Notes under the pieces: model-generated | Database searches by the model: none | Told to the model about the DNA's origin: nothing | The model's input: the letters and a program-made list of their open reading frames with translations, nothing else | Assembly: GCF_009870125.1 (NCBI RefSeq) | Contig: NC_046683.1 | Span: 56,249,869 to 56,313,868, forward strand | Length of the DNA stretch: 64,000 nucleotides | DNA from: Drosophila pseudoobscura | Taxonomy: Eukaryota; Arthropoda; Insecta; Diptera; Drosophilidae | Direction of reading: 5' to 3' | Part shown: positions 31,750 to 42,940 of the stretch, in pieces | Layout: each line of letters opens with the position of its first letter | Numbering within the stretch: position 1 is the stretch's first letter | Position numbers and translations under genes: made by a program

Positions 31750-32527
31750 CTAGACGGTCTTGGGCAGCATGGCGAATATGCCAGGCTTGAGGTTGTTCAC
31801 GTCCTGGACGTTGAACTCCCCGGTGAAGTGATCGTCCATTATGAGGGTGCGCTTCTTGGCGGCGTCCAGGAGATGGGCCTGCCAGATGATGTCGAACTCG
31901 AGCTCCGGCAGCATGGCGGTGGTCGGGTCCTCGGGCCACCAGAACTTGTTGATGAAGTACGCGCCCTGTAAGTGACGAGTGCGGAGTGAGTGGGGGGGGA
32001 GTTTGCGATGCAGCTTGTACCGGCCCTGGAACGTGGCCTGGCCGTGAGACGGGGACTCTCTGTGGATGCGGCACTCACCTTGGCGATGGGGCAGTTGTCG
32101 ATGATGTGGCCGAACTCCCGGATGAAGCCGTGCACGAACCGGCCCACGGGCGACTGGTTCGCGAAGCCCAGGATGCGGCACACGTTGAGGGTGGTCACCA
32201 GGGTGGTCGTGTAGTGGGAGTCCACCTTGTTGGTGATGCGCACCTCCAGGTGGATGTCGACGTCCTTCAGCTCCTGGTGCACCTCCATCGAGAAGTTCAG
32301 ATGCGGATCGCTGTTGTCGTACACCACCTTGTGGCTGACGAACTTCTCGTCGCTCCAGATTTTGATCTCCTTGAATTTGGGCCGCATCATTTTCTGGGCG
32401 GAGTGGAGGAGCGGAGGAAGGGGGATTAGAACCGGCTTGAAGGCCCAAAACGAGCACTCACCTCGGCCAGGGAGCCGTGGCAGATGGCCAGCAGGACTTG
32501 CACCACAACTAGAGTCTTCGGTAACAT
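31750..32527 (-). CDS. DUF1091 (MD-2-like) secreted protein, 3 exons, 198 aa
   Basis: A member of the large insect DUF1091 family of small secreted proteins, structurally related to MD-2 lipid-recognition domains; some are linked to taste or pheromone tissues. The specific role is unknown. Exons 32527-32462, 32393-32079 and 31965-31750 join at phase 0. Residues 1-21 are a signal peptide (MLPKTLVVVQVLLAICHGSLA). The domain follows, with VCRILGFANQSPVGRFVHGF, a second Cys in DNCPIAKGAYF as the expected disulfide partner, and FWWPEDPTTAMLPEL before the C-terminal strand. The start is fixed by the signal peptide and by a TATAAAAG box at 32577-32584. It is head to head with a second DUF1091 gene, the starts being about 320 bases apart. 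Confidence 0.9.
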
Positions 32528-32576
32528 GATGGACCAGCTCGTGGACTTCACTGGCTCTTCTCGGCGGCTGGCCCGC

Positions 32577-32584
32577 CTTTTATA
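32577..32584 (-). promoter_or_regulatory. TATA box of the minus-strand DUF1091 gene
   Basis: TATAAAAG on the minus strand, 50 bases upstream of the ATG. Confidence 0.85.
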
Positions 32585-32781
32585 GCCGATCCAGGCTGCT
32601 AATGGTCCAAGTAATTGCGATTTCGATCGGGCAGGCCTCAGTGCGTTTCCAAAGTCCATATCCACCTCCATTTAGTTGACCTAATTCCCCGTGGCCACCG
32701 ATTGGATCGATTTGGGGGCTGCCTAATGCCCGCACCGCTTTGCCCTCCATTGAGGCCTGACTAATCGCCCAATTGCCGGAA

Positions 32782-32789
32782 TATATAAG
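32782..32789 (+). promoter_or_regulatory. TATA box of the plus-strand DUF1091 gene
   Basis: TATATAAG, 57 bases upstream of the ATG at 32846. The roughly 200 bases between the two TATA boxes form a shared divergent promoter region. Confidence 0.8.
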
Positions 32790-32845
32790 TGGCGGCTAAT
32801 TGCAAAAGTGTCCCAGTGTCCCCCCAGTGGGTAAATTGAAACAAG

Positions 32846-33538
32846 ATGCGTGTGGTGCCCACGCTCAACCGAAGCTCGAGCTCCAGCTCGAGCTGGTGCT
32901 GGTACTCCCCGGTGCTGCTGCTCTTGGTGCTTGGCCCCATGACGGGCGCCTGGGTGAGTTTCCCGGGTCGTGCGGGGGGATGAGGAAACACTCTGCAGCA
33001 CCGACTAAATGACCCTCCTCCCCCCCCGCAGCGTTCTTTCAAGGTGATCCTCACGGGCGTGGAGTGCGAGGCCAACGGCAAAGTCGTGGACCTGAACGTG
33101 CAGCTGCACAACGACTCGGGCGACTCGAGGATCAGCGTGGACGTGACCACACACGCGGACCTCCCGGACGTCCAGCTGCAGATCAACGTGGCCCTGGAGA
33201 CGGACACGGGCAACTACTCGACCCTGATCAACCGAACCGTGAACTTCTGCAAGATGATGAAGCAGCGCAGCTCGGATCCCCTGGTGCGGCTCCTCTACGA
33301 CGACCTGCTCAAGCACGGCAGCTTCTTCAAGGAGTGCCCCGTCCGGAGCGGCACCTACAGCCTCCGCGGCTATAGGGTGGACGAGGAGACGCTGCCCAGC
33401 TTCCTGCCCGAGGCGAACTTCAAGCTGGTCGTCCTCATTCTCAGGCCCAAGAACGAGATGCTCTCGCGGACCACCATCTATGGGCGCATCGACAAGTCCA
33501 AGGGATTCGACAATCTCAAGAGGTTCAGCCTAGGCTGA
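32846..33538 (+). CDS. DUF1091 (MD-2-like) secreted protein, 2 exons, 204 aa
   Basis: A second DUF1091 family member, divergent in sequence from its head-to-head neighbour but sharing the plan. Exons 32846-32953 and 33032-33538 join at phase 0 through a 78-base intron. The N-terminus has a Ser run before a hydrophobic segment (VLLLLVLGPMTGAW), consistent with a signal peptide with a longer n-region. The domain shows KVILTGVECEANGKVVDL near its start, NFCKMMKQRSSDPLVRLLYD, the second conserved Cys in FKECPVRSGTY and LPEANFKLVVLI. AATAAA at 33585-33590 follows a GA-rich 3' UTR. A shared promoter with the minus-strand gene suggests shared expression, which is inference. Confidence 0.9.
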
Positions 33539-33584
33539 GAAGAGAGAGAGACAGCGAGAGAGAGACAGGGAGAGAGCTTCCCCC

Positions 33585-33590
33585 AATAAA
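33585..33590 (+). terminator. poly(A) signal of the plus-strand DUF1091 gene
   Basis: AATAAA, about 47 bases after the stop codon. Confidence 0.7.
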
Positions 33591-33792
33591 GACACGAGAA
33601 CCCAGAACCCCAGACTGTCTGTAGTTTAGTATGCAAAATGCCTTTTGTCGCACGATTGACGTCGTCATTGTCGCCTTGTGCTGCTCCCCATTCCCCCTGC
33701 ACTCCGGTGCGCATCCCATTCCATCCCAGAGGCTTCTCTCCATCTCGTCACGTGTTTGCCTGCTCGACTGCGAAATTCGCATGTTTGCCCAA

Positions 33793-33823
<31 letters not shown>

Positions 33824-36800
33824 AAGCTGTCTGCAGGCAGCCGTCGGCGGAGGCAGCGCAATTGATGACGATGATAATGGCACCAGAGGGGGGGCGGAGG
33901 GGCACCAGAGGATGGGTGCACCTGATGAGCAACAGACGACAATGATTTAGGTAGGAACTGCTCGAGTGGAGACACCACACCCCACCCCCCACATGGCACC
34001 CACATGGCACCCACATGGCACCCACACACATGTCAGACGGCGAGAGTCGGCCATAGTCAGGTCCCATATTCATAAGCAGATCCCGAATAGCCACGTAACC
34101 AGAGCCTACGGAACTTGGCACAAAAACTTGTAGATATCTAAGAGATAGAGACAGGGCACCCCCCTCCGCCCGCAGCCCCGGCTGTAATTAAGGATGCACT
34201 GCACATCGCTGCCGCGTTTGAGAGTCGTTGACAGCGCCACTCCATGAGTCCATGAGTCATTCCGGTAGCCAAATACTTGGCTTTTTACCCCATCTATATA
34301 TCTAAGGCCCGGCCTCGTTGCGAGGGCGATAAATCTCGCGTAGAAAAGTGCAATAACTTAGAGGCTGGCGGCTCCTTTGAGGAGCGTTCTCTCTCTCCCT
34401 GCACAGAGCTACCCCTATATCATTTCGGGACCGTAGCCGGGGCCTGATCGTAATTGCTTCAGCCGTGTCTCGGCTCTCCGAGTGTTACTTTGAATAATGG
34501 ATATGGATGTCCATCCCGTCCACCCGTTTATGTGTCTGTTGTTCCATCTTTCGCAGTGTCCTTCCGTCCACGGGGGCGCGGAAAGGGGGCTGGCTGTAAA
34601 TTTATGCAATTATCGTTTCGCTTGAATTGTCCGAAATTAAATTTGTTATATAAAAATGTTAATTTTTGTACGTTTCGTTCCGTTCTGTTTCTGTTGCTGT
34701 TTCTGTTTCTTCTGTTGTATACGCATTCAATTATCGACATTTGAGTGACTTTTATTGAATTTATTCCATTGCCTGTTGCCTGCTGGCTGTAAATGAAATG
34801 CAATCGAGTTGTCGCGTTTTTTTCGGCTATAAGGTTATCAATTATTATTGTCACATTGTCGCAGATTGATTGGGGATTGGGGATTGGGCACTCTTCGATT
34901 CCAATCAGGTGCTCGCATAAAACCCGATAGACCCGGGCCAAAATCCGTTTCCAAATTGCATTTAAATAGTTCTGCTGCTGGAATAACCGGCAAATAAATT
35001 ATGTGAGATAATAAAACGACTCGCGGCAATCCGAAGACTCCGAAGAGTGCGAAGAGCTCGAAGAAAACCTAGAAATTGGGTTAGATATATGCAAATCGAA
35101 CCCAAGGGAAGGAAGAATATTGATGAGCCGTCGACCGGCGACCACTGACTGTGGGTTGGGTTATGGATTCACGGCCCAGTTATGGATGATAGACCACCAC
35201 CACTCCCAGTTATGATGGGGCGGATGGGCGGATGGGCGGGTGGGGCAGGGTTCGTTGAACTGCCCCCTAGATTATATCACAGGTCTTCTTCCCAGCGCTG
35301 TTGCTGGCGACGACGCTTTCTACATTTCAATTGAAGATTCCGGCAAGACCTTAACCCCGAAAGCGGCGGTTCTTTGGGTTAGCAATCCCCCCCCCCCCCC
35401 GCCCCGCTCCCAAAAAATTTGCATTCGCTCCGTCTCCGATCTGCAGTCGAAATCAAACTTCAATTGGAATGCAAATGGTGGCCCCGCGCCAGGGGCCAGG
35501 CCAAAAAGAAAGGCGAAAGGGTGTTAAACTATATTTGAAGTCTCTCCGGTCGCCATATCGGACGGATGGACGGACGGATGGACGGACGGATAGATGGATG
35601 GCTCCGAGTCTCTTGATTGTCGGGTTCAATGGCTTTGCCAAAAGTTTCTCTCCCACTCTTCTCTTTTTTTTTTGTTTTTCGCGAGCTTGAGTGAATTGAA
35701 ATTTAAAGTTTTCGCAAATGCCGCGAGCCGGAGTCGGAGCCGTAGCCGTAGCTGAAGCCGTAGCCGGAGTTTGTTCAACTATGAAAATCCACTTACAAAA
35801 ATTATGTTAATTGCAACGAAGGAAAAGGGCGGGCCCAGCCGAAAAGAAATGAATTCTTATTAAATCAGGCCGTGTACCAGGAGGGGGGGGATGGGGACCC
35901 GGCATAACTGACAGACAGACAATCGGCAAACAAACAGATTGCCAAAAATAACAGTCGACGACAGCGAGTAACAGATGAAATCTCAGGCTTTTAATACTCT
36001 TTCAAGGGGCATGGAGGATGCACTTTCGAGGCACTAATGCCACAGTTGCCAGGCAAGACATTCCCCCCGGGGGAATGCTGGAACAACCGCCTAGGGTATC
36101 CCCATCTTCGGACCTCCTTTCTCTTGGCGGGGGGCAGGGGGCGGGGTGCGACGCCAGTCAAAGGGCCCCAGACCGAGCCCAATATTTGCACTTTGAAGCA
36201 TTTTGCCAGCTGAGAGTTAATTTTCACAGTCTTTTGGCATCTTTGTCTTGTACATTATTGGCTCTGTGCCGGGCTCTGTGCCGGGCTCTCGGCTCAGACA
36301 TCATGAAGGGCTTGGCAAATAATCGGGCGAGGCAGGCATTTGGTAATCAGTTTTTGCTAAAGTTTTAATGCATTTAAAATAAAGTTATACCCCAACTGAA
36401 GCCCAGAGGTGGGGCCTGCCAGCCCCCTTCCCCTCCCCCTCTATCCGCATAAAAAAAACTGACTAGAATCGAAAGAATTTATTTGTTCCTGCTCGCCGCC
36501 GGCGGCGTCGTCAGCGGCGTCCTCCTTGTCGACCAACTTATTGCAATTGCTACAAATTTTTACATAAATTTACGCTATGACAAGGCTCTCCCTCCATCCC
36601 TCCCCTCCCCTCTCCTAGTTCTAGTTCCTCGCATTATGCAGGCCCCGTTGGCATTTTCCGTATTTTTTTCAAGCTTCTAAGGGTATTCTTTTTATGCGAG
36701 GATTCGTGGTGGTGGCTCCTTGCCGTTTGAGTCGTTTCTTTTCTTTTTTTTTGTTCCCAGGTGGAAATCCACTTTCAATTGTTTGGGGGGCCCTGCCTTT

Positions 36801-39800
36801 GGCGTCCTGGAGGTTTACATATTGCTCATTTCGGGCTGGGGGGAGGTCCTGGTCCTGGTCCTGGTCCTGGAGCGGACTCCTCGCTTATTGCCGCTGTCTG
36901 TTGAAGTGTAAACATTTTCGCAGAAGGTGTAAATAAAATCTTGTAAAGCGTTGCCACTGCCTCTGGCTGCCGCTCCCCCACCTCCTCCTCCTCCTCCCCC
37001 TGCTCCTGCGGAAGTCTGCTAAGCTCCTGCCATTCCCTGATTGTTTGTTCCCTTCCCGATTGGGCAGATCCTCCGCTCTCCGCCTCTCTGTCTGTGTGTG
37101 TCAACAAAATTTGTGCAAATAAGCCGGAAAACTGGCTGAATATTGATGGAGCTCTCGACGGGGGGGCGGCGGCGGGCTTTGAGGGGGGGTGGTGCGATGA
37201 TAGGTCCAATTCATCCAATGACAATGACCGAAAATTCCGCCTAATGGCCCTGGGGCTCGGGCCTGGGCTCGGGCTCGAAATGTTGTTTATTTTTACGAGA
37301 TTCCCATTAACGTGGAAGAGCTCATTAAACGCTCGAAAATTGCCAGCGAACCACAGCCCCCCAATGGGGCAATAGCTCCACTATTTTCCACCTATGTGTG
37401 TGCTAAAATTAATGCCAACAACTCAATAATTTCCAATAAATGAACAGCCTCCAGGGCACAGTGGGCGGAATCGGATGGAAAGTGAATATTTGGGAATTCT
37501 AGGGAAAAGTCTGGCATTTATAAAAACAAGATTCATGCATCCCTCGAGGGTTTGCCCGCCTTGGAAAAAACTATAAAATATTCCTCAATTATTCGATTAT
37601 TTATATATTTCCTCTTAATTCTATATGGGATCTGAATGGCTCCAAAAATTCCGCAGATTTCTAAATTCCTGGAGGTTCGAGATGCATCCAATAATATGGT
37701 ATCTCTGTATCCCCTAATCGAATGCATTCCCCCCAAAATAATATCTTTATCTGGGAATTCCCATTGAACGCACCACAGATGCCATGGGCTCCACAGCTGT
37801 CCGGTGGCCGGGAGCAGGGGGCGGGGGGCAGGGGGCAGGGGGCCAGGGACCGGGGGCAGGGGGTGCATTTGTGGTGTCTATTTAATTACAATTGTCGCTG
37901 TCGCCGCAATCCGTGTCCTGTGCAACGGCAACTGCAATTAACGCACTCCGGCCGGAGCCAGAGCCGTAGCCAGAGCCGGACCCGGACCCCGGGATGCATG
38001 TCGTTGAATGCGGCTGCAGAGGGGGCTTTATCTCCATCGAGGGCGGTGCTGGGCGATTATTTTACGCTCAATTATTGTTAAATATTTCACAAAATGCGAA
38101 TATTTATTTTAACACACGGCAAATTGGCCCGCTCGGACCTCTCGGACCACTCGGACCACTCGGACCGCTCGGTGTCCGTGTCATGTCCGTGTTTCGGTTT
38201 GCCGGCCGAGTGTCCTAATGAGATTGCAATTATTTGGCCATAAATTCGTATTATTCGGGCTTTAAAGTTCATGCACTCCTGGCACTCCTGGCACTCCAGT
38301 GGGACACATTTTTCCCTGCTCTGCAGGATGCTCTCCATGCTCTCCATGCTCTCGATGCTCTCCTGAATTAACCCTCGTGCAGTGACAGCATTTAATTTGA
38401 AATTATGTATTAATTAATTGGCCAACGGCACTGGACATTATAATTAAATATTTAATTTATGGCATCTAATTGGGCCATTAGTCAAGTGCGGGCCGAAAGG
38501 CCAGCAGCCCACTGTTCGTTGCACTTTGTTGACGAACTTTTTCGCCCCCGAATAAACCTCAAGGGGCAGCAAATGCGATAGCAGTGCTTTCTAAACACCC
38601 AAAGCGGCCTTGGATCGTGGCTCAAACTCGTTGAAAGGGCATCCATGAGGGACTGGAAGTCTATAACTTGCTAAAAATAGGAATTTTTTACCTTTTCCTA
38701 GGTCCAAAATGTTCGAAATTCATCAAGAAATATTTTACAAAATTGCAAATACAATTGGAATCGATTTTGAACCGTTTTTAGTTCAGATTTGAGACTATTT
38801 AGAGCCTCTTTGAGCCCCTTTTACGCTCTTTTAGCCCAGTTAGGCCCTTTTTAGAAAATGGTCAAAAATATGTTATGAATCCAAGCGGCTGGAAAACCCC
38901 CAAGCAGTGTGCCGAAACGTTTTGAAACACTCTTAAAAAAAAGGTGTAAATTAAAGGCGCGCCTTTGGGGTGGGGGCTTTAAAAGTCGCTGCATACTTTT
39001 AGGCGGGACCCGAGGCCCAGCCAACACAAAGCACGTGGGCCCCCCCCCCGTCGAGCGGGGGGCTTGGCGGGGGGCATGCATATGTGGCACTGGCTGGGGC
39101 ACAGGCACAGCCACAGCAAATATTGAACAACATTGGCTGGGAATATTGAAATACTTTCGGGGACTGTTTCCGCAATGCCCTGCCTCCCTGCCTCGCTGCC
39201 TCGCTGCCCCCCGCTCCGGGGATAGTTTTTCCTTTTGTGTTTGTCTTTTGGTTTTTCCTGCTCTCCCATTGTCTGCTGGGGATCCCCCTCTGCCCCTCTG
39301 CCCCTCTGCCCCCCTCCCTGCTGCCCGTGCTATTGTCTGTTTACCTTGGGTGCTCCGACTGCATTTTCGGGGCTGTCTTTTGGGCCCAGAACGCGGCGAA
39401 TTTATTGCAATCACGCACGAGATTTGTCGCTTGCGAGAAAAAGAGGCGCAGCGGAGGGGAGGGGCCGCCGCAAACCGCAGAATGTTGCAACTAAAAGGCC
39501 GAAAACGCATTGCGCATTAAATTTAAACTAATTGTTTGGCATTTGTAATGGCTGGGCCGCTGCGCCAAACGTTTTAATTGTGGCATCTGCAACAGCAGCG
39601 GCAACAACAGCAACAGCAACAACAGCAGTTGCAACAAATTATTGGCAGGCTTCAAAAAGCCAATGATGCCCCAAACCAAAGGAGTGCGAGGGCTCTGCGG
39701 GACGATTTCGACTGAAAGATACCCTCGAAACGATTCGGATGGCTTGTGAGGCGCCACACCCCACATTTGGCTCCAATCTCCAGCCATGGACTCGACCAAA

Positions 39801-40359
39801 GCCCTACCCTCTTCCCTTTTCGCTGGGATAACCCATATACCCTGCTTCTACAGGGCATACAACAAACAAAAAAAAGGGACTGGAAAACCTGCATAAAAAA
39901 TGTAAATTAATTTGGGGTCTGGGGTCTGTTTGCGGCAATTAATTTGAACACGCGGCTCCGCCTTTATTTCTGGTCGCGTTTCCGGTTCCGGTTTTGACTT
40001 TGGCATATGTGCGGTTACCCACCATCCCCCCAATCCCCCCATCCCCCCAATCCCCCCATCCCCCCAATCCCCTTTGTTTATGGCTCTATTTGCAGAATGC
40101 AGTCGTTTGTTGCACGGGACGTCGGACGGGGGGCTGCATTGACTAGCTTCTGCTGACGTCCATCCTGATATATTTGAGCGGTCCGAGCCGGGCCGGACAG
40201 TGTCTGGGACTTCTATGCGGCCACTAAGGCAACAGTTGAAGGACACTAATGCCTTCGAGAGGAGAGCAGGAGCGAAGGTCAGCAGTGTGTGTGTGTGTGT
40301 AGCCCTGATTGGTGCTGGTAGGTTAAAGGGTTCTCCAGAGCTGTTGTTTTGTCGCACAC
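33591..40359. other. non-coding region
   Basis: No supported gene. Landmarks include a GAC repeat (33793-33820), CATGGCACCCA repeats (33992-34024), GGACGGAT repeats (about 35560-35592), GGCAGGGG repeats (about 37815-37862), CTCGGACC repeats (38130-38172), an A/T-rich TAAT-motif cluster (38388-38487) and CCCCCCAAT repeats (40025-40072). Confidence 0.5.
38388..38487. promoter_or_regulatory. candidate homeodomain-site cluster (TAAT-rich)
   Basis: About 100 bases carry many overlapping TAAT/ATTA cores, including TATTAATTAATTGG, ATTATAATTAAATA and CATCTAATTGGGCCATTAG, in an otherwise GC-rich, repeat-rich neighbourhood. The pattern suits a regulatory element, but base composition alone could also produce it. 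Confidence 0.3.
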
Positions 40360-40365
40360 TTTATT
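40360..40365 (-). terminator. poly(A) signal of the takeout-like gene
   Basis: AATAAA on the minus strand, about 100 bases after the stop codon. Confidence 0.65.
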
Positions 40366-40462
40366 ATTGACTCGACTAAAGATTTACCTTTCCCGATTTT
40401 CCCACTCCCACTGCCACTGCCATTCCCTCCAGTCCCTCCACCGCTCCCAGATCCCCAGTCGT

Positions 40463-41666
40463 TCATTTGGGCTTCGGCTTGGCCTTCCCGTAGAGCTGCT
40501 CGGGCGTTGGAATGTCGCTCACAAAGAAGTTGGCTGGAATGTAGTGGAATATCTTCTTGAGGACGTCCAGCAGAATGTCCTCGATGGTCTGGGTGATCAC
40601 CGTGTAGAGGGCATCGGCCAGCATGCGCCAGTTGTCGTTGAAGAACTTGTTGGTGCTGTCCTCTGTGGCAAGGAAAACGGCAACATATCAAGAGGGGGCC
40701 AGGGGGGGGCACGGGGGCACGGGGGCACGGAACGGGTCGCACTCACCCAACTGCTTGTTGCCGTTGAACAGATTGGAGAAGTACGACCGGAGGCCATCCA
40801 TCTTGAAGTCGACGCGGCAGTTGGTCACGTTGTAGAAGGTGAAGCCCCCCTTCGAGTACAGTCGCGTCTTGGTGTGCATCGTCACCGTCATGTTGTCGGC
40901 GTCGAGGAACACCTGGCCCCGCCCATTCAGGGGGATGAGCAGAATGCGCCCGAACAGGCTGTAGTCGCCCTTGAGCTTCATCACCGGCAGCGTGAAGGTT
41001 GTCTTCCAGCTGTAGTCCTTCTTGAAGACCCTGAAGGGATGGCAGAGGGTCAATCGGGTGTCCCCAATGGTGGGTTGGCTTACTGGCTGGTGACTTACTG
41101 GCTCTCCAGGACATGGGTGTGGCCAAAGCCCACGATCTTGACATTCGCCAGCTCCACTTTGAGATTGATCGCGTTGCTGTTGCCCTGCGAGATCCGGATG
41201 CGGTTCAGGTGGAACGGATCGAAGCTCTTGATGCTCGTGAGGCCGGGTATGCCTGCGAAGGGTATCCAAATGGCGATGGGGATGGGGATCTACAGACACC
41301 TGGGCTGGGCTACTCACCGTCGTTGAGCTTGTCGAAGAGCTGCTGGATGCTCTGGGTCGAGCAGTTGACAAAGTTCCTATCGGCTATCCTACACTCCTTG
41401 ATGTAATCTGCTGCGGTTCGATATTCGGTTTAAAGAGACACGGCGAGAAGCCAGAGAAACAGAGATCCGGTTTAGTGGTGCAATATTTGGTTGGCCAGGG
41501 GCCGGGATCTCCGGGGCACGGGGACCCTAGAGTAGGGTCTCTGCTCTCTACACTTACGCGGCTCTGTGAGAAACCCATCGTCTCCTCGAACCAGGGAAAC
41601 GGCCAAGGCCAAGCCCAGGCCACCAGCCACCAGCCAAGACCATCCACGTTCCGAGGGCAGACTCAT
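40463..41666 (-). CDS. takeout / juvenile-hormone-binding-protein family protein, 5 exons, about 279 aa
   Basis: A secreted protein of the takeout/JHBP family, which forms an elongated hydrophobic tunnel thought to carry small lipophilic ligands; the ligand here is unknown. Exons 41666-41558, 41410-41318, 41252-41099, 41030-40747 and 40662-40463 join in frame. The signal peptide is about residues 1-28 (LVAGGLGLALAVSLVRG). Two N-terminal cysteines about ten residues apart (IKECRIAD and FVNCSTQS) are the family's disulfide pair. GIPGLTSIKSFDPFHL, LKGDYSLFGRILLIPLNGRG and the C-terminal NDNWRMLADALYTVITQTIE with IFHYIPANFF are characteristic. The second exon has two in-frame acceptors 3 bases apart. 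The length is somewhat above the roughly 250 residues usual for the family. No TATA box was seen. I cannot assign orthology to a named gene. Confidence 0.92.
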
Positions 41667-41865
41667 CGTTTACGCGTTCAAGATTCGAGGAACCGCCTGT
41701 GTCCAGTGCCTGGGGCCCAATGTCGACCAGCTCCAGCGGACTGCAAATGAAAACTGAAAATGAACTGAATGAAAAGCCCAATTTCGATTTCGATTTCCAT
41801 ATTTTGAGCGCGGCTTTCGTTCAAACGAAACTTGATTTGAGTGGCTTGCGAATATTTCGCAATCC

Positions 41866-41919
41866 CCATAGCCATAGCCATAGCCATAGCCATAGCCATA
41901 GCCATAGCCATAGCCATAG
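41866..41919 (+). repeat. (CCATAG)9 hexamer repeat
   Basis: Nine perfect CCATAG units about 200 bases upstream of the takeout-like start codon. Confidence 0.92.
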
Positions 41920-42025
41920 CGTCTGCAGTTGTTGGCCTGTTGGCTTGTTGGCCTGCTGGCTTGTTGGCCAATCTGCTGGCTGCCAAGAGAACAGTAGTAC
42001 GATAGTTGTTGAGCACTTGCTGCGG

Positions 42026-42070
42026 CAGTTTCCACAGTTTCCACAGTTTCCACAGTTTCCACAGTTTCCA
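42026..42070 (+). repeat. 9-bp repeat CAGTTTCCA, 5 copies
   Basis: Five perfect tandem copies. A GTATC pentamer repeat follows at about 42104-42128. Confidence 0.92.
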
Positions 42071-42720
42071 CTGGCGTTTCGTCATCGATCGATCGCTTGC
42101 ATCGTATCGTATCGTATCGTATCGTATCGGATCGCTGTGTGGGGAAACGAAACGAATGTTGACACTTGGCCGACCGGCTGGTTGTTGCAACATCGCGTGG
42201 ACAAACATCTGGACACCGCAGGTGGAAGTCTGCCGTCCCGCCCGTCCCCCAGCAAAGGGAATTACTGTCCGTCAACGGAGGTCTTAGGACCGAAGGAGAA
42301 ACAAGAAACAAGTCTCTATGGCCCCCATATATCAGGATAGCTGTCAGTTGTGTGTGCCCCCCCACCACCCCCACCCCCTGGAAAAGTGGGGGGAAACTCC
42401 TTGCAAGAAGTCAGCAATTTTTCATTGCCCCATGCCCCATGCCTCGTGTCTCGTGCGTTTTTTAAGGGGCAATCAACTAAGTGAAGTTCTTGGCCAAAGA
42501 AACTGATTTATTGCGCTCATTTCATAAATTAAGTTATTGCATTGATGGATTCCGAAAGTCCGAAACACCGAAAGCCCCATCGAGGGAAAATCAAATTAAA
42601 TGCGATTTCTCTCCCCCCCTTCAGGTGGCGTCTCTTTGTGGAGGGGGAGGGGGGCAGAACTTAAAAATATGAAAGTAAACCCATTTGGCTTATCCGCCGT
42701 AATAATCATTCGACCAGTGG

Positions 42721-42940
42721 AGCGGACAGAGGCGGACAGGGGCGGACAGGGGCGGACAAAGGCGGACAGGGACGGACAGGGGCGGTCAGGGGCGGTCAGG
42801 GGCGGTCAGGGGCGGTCAGGGGCGGACAGGGTCGGCCAGGGGCGCCCAGGGGCAGCCAGGAGCGGACAGGGACGGACTTGGGCGGACAGGGACGGACAGG
42901 GTCGGCCAGGGGTGGCCAGGGGCGGACAGGGTTGGACAGG
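42721..42940 (+). repeat. 10-bp minisatellite, 22 units (GGCGGACAGG type)
   Basis: Twenty-two consecutive 10-mers stay in perfect register without an indel. Most read GGCGGACAGG; variants are GGCGGTCAGG (four in a row), GGCGGACAAA, GACGGACAGG and GTCGGCCAGG. Clustering of identical variants points to internal duplication of unit groups. Confidence 0.95.

Noticed and set aside
42721-42940. Regular repeats considered as a CRISPR-like array
   Set aside because: Units are contiguous 10-mers without unique spacers, and the window is eukaryotic.
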